NCBI GenBank assembly: GCA_903892365.1 | Contig: CAITIF010000757.1 | Span: 1-12,277 of the forward strand | Direction: 5' to 3' | From: an uncultured Pirellula sp. | GTDB lineage: Bacteria; Planctomycetota; Planctomycetia; Pirellulales; Pirellulaceae | Length of the DNA: 12,277 nucleotides | In this document: piece by piece, positions 7,601-12,277 of the stretch | Numbering within the stretch: position 1 is the first letter of the stretch | Layout of the letters: each line of letters starts with the position of its first letter | Program-made: the position numbers and the translations under genes | Notes under the pieces: generated by a model | What the model was told of the DNA's origin: nothing | Seen by the model: only the letters and a program-made list of their open reading frames with translations | The model's database searches: none

Positions 7601-7905
7601 TGAAAATCACTTCTCAATTGGCAGGCAACGAAGATTTCGCCCCCCTTTTGCAGCAATTTATTTCCGAGATTCCCGAACGAATTTCCCATATCGATTTGGC
7701 CTTGGCCGCTCACGACGTCGCATTGCTGAAGCGGATTTTGCATCAACTCAAGGGAGCTTGCGGTGGTTATGGTTTTCCTTCCTTGACGGAGGAGGCGTTC
7801 GCGTTAGAAAAAGTGATAAATAACGAAACGTCCTTGAAGGATTTTGAATCGGAAATAGTTCGTTTTATCGCGAGTTTACGACTTATGACGGCAGATCCTG
7901 AGTAG
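7594..7905 (+). CDS. Stand-alone histidine phosphotransfer (Hpt) domain protein
   Basis: This is a phosphorelay intermediate that would accept phosphate from the receiver of the hybrid kinase and hand it to a second receiver. From the ATG at 7594 it has 103 residues, the size of one Hpt four-helix bundle. The motif ILHQLKGACGGYGF carries the phosphoacceptor H50, with the usual LKGA and small-residue pattern, followed by the LTEEAFALEK helix. A frame extension back to TTG 7558 adds residues unlike the family. ATG 7600 is an alternative, 9 nt after a weak GAAG. It lies between a hybrid kinase and a single-receiver gene on the same strand, which strongly suggests one relay, although 337 and 167 nt gaps mean that a single transcript is not proven. 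Confidence 0.88.
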   Translation: MTMKITSQLAGNEDFAPLLQQFISEIPERISHIDLALAAHDVALLKRILHQLKGACGGYGFPSLTEEAFALEKVINNETSLKDFESEIVRFIASLRLMTADPE

Positions 7906-7965
7906 CTCCTTGCTTTATCGTTAAACGTGGAAGCGATAGCCCGTAAATCGTGTAAGGCAATTCCT

Positions 7966-7985
7966 GGGTTTCTGCACAGAACCCC
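7966..7985 (+). other. Small stem-loop between the Hpt and receiver genes
   Basis: GGGTTTCTG and CAGAACCC can pair over about 7-8 bp with one bulged T and a very short loop. The nearest T-run (TATTTTTTCC, around 7998-8006) starts more than 10 nt later, so it is a poor fit to an intrinsic terminator. It might attenuate or stabilise a kinase-Hpt-receiver transcript. Its role is unproven. Confidence 0.3.
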
Positions 7986-8072
7986 AAATAACAGCGTATT
8001 TTTTCCGGTCGACTTCAACAACACGCAGAAAGAGCACCTTAGACTCAGCTAAGAGGCTCATCAATCACTTTA

Positions 8073-8654
8073 ATGGAATGGATGGGTTCAATGCTCCTTG
8101 ATGAAAACCAAGCCTTGAAAGCACGCACACGTTTGCGAGTACTTCATGTCGACGATGACCCAAGCATCCTTCGACTGGTTTCCAAACGTTTGGGGGACAA
8201 AGGGTTTGAAGTTGTATCTGTTGAAGATCCCCGTGAAGTTGTTCCTCTGGTTACAAACGACGGTATTCGCGTTGTCATTCTCGACGTGGACCTGCCCTAC
8301 ATTGATGGCGTCTCACTTCTAAAAACCATTAAGGCAGCCGATGCGGGTGTACAGGTGATACTTTGCACGGGCATGGTGTCATTAACCACCATTACATCAG
8401 CTATTGCCGCCGGTGCCGAAGGCTGTGTCTTCAAACCGCTCACCGACATTGCACCGCTTGTGACGGCCGTTAATCATGCCTTTGCCAAGATTGACCGATG
8501 GTGGGACGTCCTCAGCGAATGGACTGAAATCAAGACACGTAACCGAAGCGAGGGGCGAATTGCCGATGCATTTGACAGCACCACAGGCTTGCCATTCGTC
8601 CCAAGCAATCAAACCATGGGTGAGCAAGTGACACCATCGAACGTCGCCCGATAG
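8073..8654 (+). CDS. Single-domain response regulator with unassigned C-terminal tail
   Basis: This is a receiver protein, probably the terminal acceptor of the neighbouring relay. In its 193 residues the receiver spans about 20-142. It has the acidic pair D27/D28 in VLHVDDDPSIL, the phosphoacceptor D71 in VVILDVDLPYIDG, the switch residue T99 in VILCTGM and K121 in CVFKPL, so it should be phosphorylatable. Residues about 143-193 (from DRWWDVLSEW) show no DNA-binding, enzymatic or other domain that I recognise; they are polar and probably partly disordered. Output may therefore be by protein contact. The ATG at 8073 was used; ATGs at 8082 and 8091 are alternatives. AAGAGG at 8051-8056 is rather far upstream to serve as the ribosome site. 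Confidence 0.9.
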   Translation: MEWMGSMLLDENQALKARTRLRVLHVDDDPSILRLVSKRLGDKGFEVVSVEDPREVVPLVTNDGIRVVILDVDLPYIDGVSLLKTIKAADAGVQVILCTGMVSLTTITSAIAAGAEGCVFKPLTDIAPLVTAVNHAFAKIDRWWDVLSEWTEIKTRNRSEGRIADAFDSTTGLPFVPSNQTMGEQVTPSNVAR

Positions 8655-8814
8655 GGCGATTCGTCCCAAGTCCTTTAGACCGTCGCCGCATTGACTCTGT
8701 AAGCAAGAATTCAATTGGCTGCTCCAACATCTTTTGGGAAGAATTGTTAAAATCCAAACGCGGGGTAGTTGCCTGCAATTGGAGTTTTCCCTTACGAGTT
8801 CACAAAGTTGGCAA

Positions 8815-10473
8815 ATGTTAGGCGACCTAAACTGGAATTCTCGACATCTGACGCAAGGCTGGCAACGAGGGGTCAATGCGTTCTTTTGGGGATTGGGGCT
8901 TACGGAAGAAGATCTGCACAAGCCTCAAGTTGGCATCGGTACGCCCTTGCTGGAAGGAAATCTTTGCAACGTTCATGCCTACGAACTTGCTAAGCACATT
9001 CAGGCCGGCTGCAAATCCGCAGGTTTAATCGGATTCCCATTTGGTGTGCCTGCCGTCAGCGATAATTTGGTTCAAGGGGGACAGCACGGGGGGGCGTCCC
9101 TTGCTTCACGAAATCAAATAGCGAACGCAACCGACATGGTATGCAACGCACATCGGTATGACGCCATTGTTGGCCTACACCATTGCGACAAGAATGGTCC
9201 GGGGTTTGCCATGGCTTTGGCGAGGCTCAATTTTCCTGGCCTGATTGTCAACGGTGGTTCCATTATGCCCGGTTGCCATCAAGGGAACCCGACTACCATT
9301 TTTGACGTTTACGACGCTCAAACAAAATTGAAAGCGGGATTGATGGTACCGCAGGAAGCGGAGTCGATCCTACGCACAGCATGCCCTGGCCCGGGAGGAT
9401 GCGGGATTGCAGCATCGTTCAACACTTGGGGAATCGCTATGGAAGCGATTGGCCTGAGTTTGCCCGACACCTCTTCTATTCCAGCAATCGATGCCAGCAA
9501 AAAGCAGGACTGTCTTAGAGTAGGGGCTGCGATTCGCAATTTGCTCGAAAGAAACATTCGCCCAAGAGACATACTGACTAAAAATGCTTTCGTGAACACG
9601 ATGACGACGATCGCTTCCATCGGAGGATCCACGAATGGCGTCTTGCATCTGCTTGCATTGGCTAAGGAGGCAGAGGTGAACTTCTCTTTGAGCGATATTC
9701 AGTCCATATGTCGACAAGTTCCGGTCTACTGCGATTTTGCCCCCCGAGGCAAAGGGACGATGGTGGATCTCCATCGCATCGGTGGAACGACCATGCTTTT
9801 AAAGCATCTGCTTCAGATTGGCTTGCTGGACGGAAGTTGCTTGACAGTGACCGGAAAGACTCTGGAAGAAAACCTCTTGAATGCAGCAGCTTTCCCGGTT
9901 GGAAACAATCTGGTTGCTGAACAGGGGAAACCTTGGAAGGAATACGCGGATCTTCAAGTATGCTATGGCAATGTCGCACCCGACGGAATCGTATTTAAAG
10001 TTTCTTCGATTGAGAACGCCGCGTTCGAGGGTCGGGCCATTTGTTTTGAGAGCGGTAGGGCGGTTTCGGAAGCGGCAGTGTCGGGGAAAATCCAGCCGGG
10101 ACATATGGTTGTTCTCCGTGGACTAGGCCCCGTCGGGGCCGGGATGCCTGAAGTGCATGTTGCAACATCTGCCTTATCCGTTCCAGAGTTAAAAGGGCGA
10201 GTCGCATTGATATCGGACACTCGAGTTTCCGGGGTTTCAAGTGGTGCAATCGGAGTGCATTGTGCGCCCGAAGCTGCCTTAGGCGGCCCTATTGGCAAAT
10301 TGATCGACGGAGACATCATTCGCTTCGACCTACGCCTGGGATACATTCATGCAGATGTTTGCTTTGAAGAACGAAAGCCATTCCAAAGCCCAACAAATCA
10401 CCCACGAGGCTATCTCGCTGATTTTGCCAGACTGGTAAGCCAAGCTCATGAAGGATGTGTGTCTTTCCAATAG
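8815..10473 (+). CDS. IlvD/Edd-family Fe-S dehydratase (dihydroxy-acid or sugar-acid dehydratase)
   Basis: The enzyme removes water from a 2,3-dihydroxy acid to give a 2-keto acid. It would act either in branched-chain amino-acid synthesis (dihydroxy-acid dehydratase) or on an aldonic acid. The start at ATG 8815 gives 552 residues, normal for the family; the frame runs back to TTG 8734 without recognisable homology. Three cluster cysteines are visible: C51 (GNLCNVH), C124 (HHCDKNGPG) and C196 (GGCGIAAS), the pattern of [2Fe-2S] members. D83 (VSDN), D125 and K126 of the CDK motif fit the Mg site with a carbamylated lysine. S472 in TRVSGVSSG is the expected catalytic serine. GTMVDLHRIGGT, LTVTGKTLEENL and APEAALGGPI are also family blocks. 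The substrate cannot be set from motifs. The pgi gene two genes downstream does not make this 6-phosphogluconate dehydratase. The next gene starts 73 nt later. Confidence 0.88.
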   Translation: MLGDLNWNSRHLTQGWQRGVNAFFWGLGLTEEDLHKPQVGIGTPLLEGNLCNVHAYELAKHIQAGCKSAGLIGFPFGVPAVSDNLVQGGQHGGASLASRNQIANATDMVCNAHRYDAIVGLHHCDKNGPGFAMALARLNFPGLIVNGGSIMPGCHQGNPTTIFDVYDAQTKLKAGLMVPQEAESILRTACPGPGGCGIAASFNTWGIAMEAIGLSLPDTSSIPAIDASKKQDCLRVGAAIRNLLERNIRPRDILTKNAFVNTMTTIASIGGSTNGVLHLLALAKEAEVNFSLSDIQSICRQVPVYCDFAPRGKGTMVDLHRIGGTTMLLKHLLQIGLLDGSCLTVTGKTLEENLLNAAAFPVGNNLVAEQGKPWKEYADLQVCYGNVAPDGIVFKVSSIENAAFEGRAICFESGRAVSEAAVSGKIQPGHMVVLRGLGPVGAGMPEVHVATSALSVPELKGRVALISDTRVSGVSSGAIGVHCAPEAALGGPIGKLIDGDIIRFDLRLGYIHADVCFEERKPFQSPTNHPRGYLADFARLVSQAHEGCVSFQ

Positions 10474-10546
10474 ACAGCAGGACTTTCACTACCATACAGG
10501 CTTACCGCATTCGTACACGACAAACGCTCCTAAGAAACAATTCAAA

Positions 10547-11701
10547 ATGCCAAAACATCATTCCCTTCAGCCAATCCTATTTCTGCATCTGTTTCTCCTT
10601 GGGTTGCTTGGATGCGATTCTCCAAAGTCCACTTCGGACTCGGCTCAAAACTCTTCCACTAACACGCCCAAACAGCAAGGCTTATCCAACTCTTCCTCAG
10701 CGACTGTTGCAGAATCGGCAAAACCTAGCACCAACGGACCGAAAGGCCCGGCACCGGAAGGGATGGTTTGGATTCCAGGAGAGATATTTTGGATGGGTGC
10801 GCCCAAACGCAAAGGGGACAGCGAGATTGCCAATGACATGCGAGATATGTCGGATTCAAGGCCTTTGCATCAAGTCGAGCTGGAAGGTTTTTGGATAGAC
10901 GAAACAGAAGTCACCAACGAGCAGTTTCAAAAATTTGTCGATGAGACGGGTTATGTCACGATTGCAGAAATCGCACCTAAGGCCGAGGACTATCCCGGCG
11001 CACCTCCAGAAAATCTAGTTGCTGGTTCTGTCGTTTTCACGCCACCTGCTGGGGCTGTCGATCTTCGTGGCAGTTCTTACCAATGGTGGGCTTATGTTCC
11101 AGGTGCCAACTGGAAGCATCCTGAGGGCCCGGATAGCACGATCGAAGGAAGAGAAAAACATCCCGTGGTTCACGTTGGCTGGTTCGACGCAGTTGAATAT
11201 GCGACTTGGGCAAAAAAACGACTTCCTACCGAAGCGGAATGGGAGCTTGCAGCGCGAGGAGGTCTTGATCGAAAGGGTTATGTATGGGGCGATGAATTCC
11301 GACCGAACAACAAAATCATGGCCAACACATTTCAAGGATCGTTTCCCACCAAGAACTCGCTGGAAGACGGATTCGCAACGACTTCGCCGGTGAAGACATT
11401 TCCCCCCAATGGATATGGTTTGTACGATGTGGCCGGCAATGTCTGGGAATGGGCAAACGATTGGTATCGACCCGAATACTTCGAAACTCTTGCTAGAAAC
11501 GACGTTACCAAGAACCCTATGGGGCCTTCCAATAGCTTTGACCCGGCTGAGCCTGGGCAAGCAAAACGTGTCATGAAAGGTGGCTCGTTTCTTTGTACCG
11601 ACCAATACTGTTCACGATACATGCCAGGGGGCCGTGGCAAAGGGGATCCCGTTACGGGCACCAATCATCTCGGTTTTCGCACAGTAAAATCCCCTGAGTA
11701 G
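10547..11701 (+). CDS. Lipoprotein with formylglycine-generating enzyme (SUMF1/FGE) domain
   Basis: FGE oxidises a cysteine in sulfatases to formylglycine, the catalytic residue those enzymes need. The ATG at 10547 gives 384 residues beginning with a signal peptide whose lipobox is LLGC (C23); the frame extends back to 10448 into the previous gene, which I discount. Asp at +2 after the lipid cysteine would favour the inner membrane under the E. coli rule, whose validity here is unknown. A Ser/Thr/Asn/Pro linker (about 24-65) precedes the FGE domain (about 68-384): EGMVWIPGEIFWMG, FWIDETEVTNEQF, KRLPTEAEWELAARGG, GLYDVAGNVWEWANDWY and RVMKGGSFLC. C350 and C355 have the same spacing as the copper-binding catalytic pair of characterised FGEs. 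The segment after them (GDPVTGTNHLGFR) departs from the usual NTPDSS-type sequence. It is therefore plausibly active, unlike the many SUMF1-fold proteins that lack these cysteines. No sulfatase gene is in the window. Confidence 0.88.
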   Translation: MPKHHSLQPILFLHLFLLGLLGCDSPKSTSDSAQNSSTNTPKQQGLSNSSSATVAESAKPSTNGPKGPAPEGMVWIPGEIFWMGAPKRKGDSEIANDMRDMSDSRPLHQVELEGFWIDETEVTNEQFQKFVDETGYVTIAEIAPKAEDYPGAPPENLVAGSVVFTPPAGAVDLRGSSYQWWAYVPGANWKHPEGPDSTIEGREKHPVVHVGWFDAVEYATWAKKRLPTEAEWELAARGGLDRKGYVWGDEFRPNNKIMANTFQGSFPTKNSLEDGFATTSPVKTFPPNGYGLYDVAGNVWEWANDWYRPEYFETLARNDVTKNPMGPSNSFDPAEPGQAKRVMKGGSFLCTDQYCSRYMPGGRGKGDPVTGTNHLGFRTVKSPE

Positions 11702-11879
11702 CCAGGTGGTTTGGAATTACAGGGAAGCACGTCGATGCGGAACAACGCGGCGAACTTGTATAGCCGCTCCCTGCATGAACGGCTCTGACAACGCTATGAT
11801 GGGGAACACAGCCTTTATCGACGTTTGCGAGAAGGACCCTCTCGCCGTTCTCTGACCCTGCTTTGAATCCAATTCCATT

Positions 11880-12277
11880 ATGACCAAACAGCCGCTGCCC
11901 CTTGCTCAATTACCGTCTTGGAAATCGCTCGAATCTCATGTGACGAGACTGAAGAGCCTTCATCTGCGCGAGCTTTTCGCAGACGACCCAGCGCGTGGCA
12001 AGGAAATGACGCTGGATACACTCGGGATTTACTTAGACTATTCGAAAAACCGAATTCAACGCGAAACGCTTGCACTGCTTTTCGATCTTGCCCGCGAGTG
12101 TGACTTGCCGAACAAAATCGCAGCCATGTTTCGAGGCGATCGGATTAACATCACCGAAGATCGACCTGTTTTGCATACTGCTTTGCGTGCAAAAAAAGAA
12201 CAGTCGATCCTAGTTGAAGGGGCGAACGTTGTACCTGACGTTCATGCCGTCCTGGAGAAGTTGAGAAGCTTCTGCGA
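11880..12277 (+). CDS. pgi: Glucose-6-phosphate isomerase, N-terminal part (runs off window)
   Basis: This enzyme interconverts glucose-6-phosphate and fructose-6-phosphate in glycolysis and gluconeogenesis. The frame from ATG 11880 stays open for 132 codons to the right edge, so the gene is 3'-truncated by the window. Recognisable Pgi N-terminal features are LPSWKSLESH, LHLRELFADDPARGKEM, the LGIYLDYSKNRI block and FRGDRINITEDRPVLHTALR, which matches the FxGxxINxTExRAVLHTALR signature of the large (E. coli/eukaryote-like) isomerase type of about 550 residues. It follows the FGE gene by 178 nt. That gap holds no clear terminator or promoter; only a weak 5-bp AGCCG/CGGCT hairpin is seen, at about 11762-11784. 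I see no strong Shine-Dalgarno. Confidence 0.92.
   Translation, partial: MTKQPLPLAQLPSWKSLESHVTRLKSLHLRELFADDPARGKEMTLDTLGIYLDYSKNRIQRETLALLFDLARECDLPNKIAAMFRGDRINITEDRPVLHTALRAKKEQSILVEGANVVPDVHAVLEKLRSFC

Noticed and set aside
8655..8680. GGGCGATTCGTCCC as a terminator after the receiver gene
   Set aside because: The stem is short and bulged, the loop is 3 nt and there is no proper T-run.
11652..11909. Minus-strand 85-codon frame between the FGE and pgi genes
   Set aside because: It overlaps both flanking genes, and its translation shows no recognisable domain or consistent composition.

Overview
The window is a chromosomal segment of mostly housekeeping and signalling genes, all clear ones on the + strand, at roughly 50% G+C. 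The gene mix suggests a planctomycete, probably of the Pirellulaceae. The grounds are a lipoprotein-type formylglycine-generating enzyme (the sulfatase activator family that planctomycetes carry in quantity), a split multi-step phosphorelay, weak or absent Shine-Dalgarno sites, and wide intergenic gaps. This assignment is inference; no rRNA or marker phylogeny is available here.

Layout. (1) 1-1473: the 3' part of an MscS-family mechanosensitive channel gene. Its frame is open at the left edge and begins inside an almost pure A/G microsatellite coding Glu/Gly/Arg. (2) 1581-2060: O6-methylguanine-DNA methyltransferase (ogt type). It overlaps by 4 nt (GTGA) with (3) 2057-3928, a glycerophosphodiester phosphodiesterase with a large N-terminal membrane domain. 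(4) about 4163-5090: a decayed DUF790/Bax1-type nuclease gene, with in-frame stops and frame changes. (5) about 5282-5380: an intergenic inverted repeat with a third related half-site. (6) 5385-7256, 7594-7905 and 8073-8654: a soluble hybrid histidine kinase, a stand-alone Hpt protein and a stand-alone receiver protein. Together they supply every domain of a His-Asp-His-Asp relay. (7) 8815-10473: an IlvD/Edd-family [Fe-S] dehydratase. (8) 10547-11701: a lipoprotein with a formylglycine-generating-enzyme domain that keeps both active-site cysteines. (9) 11880 to the right edge: the start of glucose-6-phosphate isomerase.

How the genes fit together. Ogt and the phosphodiesterase are probably translationally coupled. 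The kinase, Hpt and receiver genes probably form one relay, whose input and output are not visible. The kinase's N-terminal receiver has lost its acidic pair and looks like a pseudo-receiver. The dehydratase, FGE lipoprotein and pgi genes are collinear, but nothing in the sequence links them in function.

I found no rRNA, tRNA, CRISPR array, intact insertion sequence or recognisable defence cassette. No wholly new system stands out. The most informative items are the nuclease pseudogene, the pseudo-receiver in the phosphorelay, the A/G repeat inside a channel gene and the membrane-anchored FGE.
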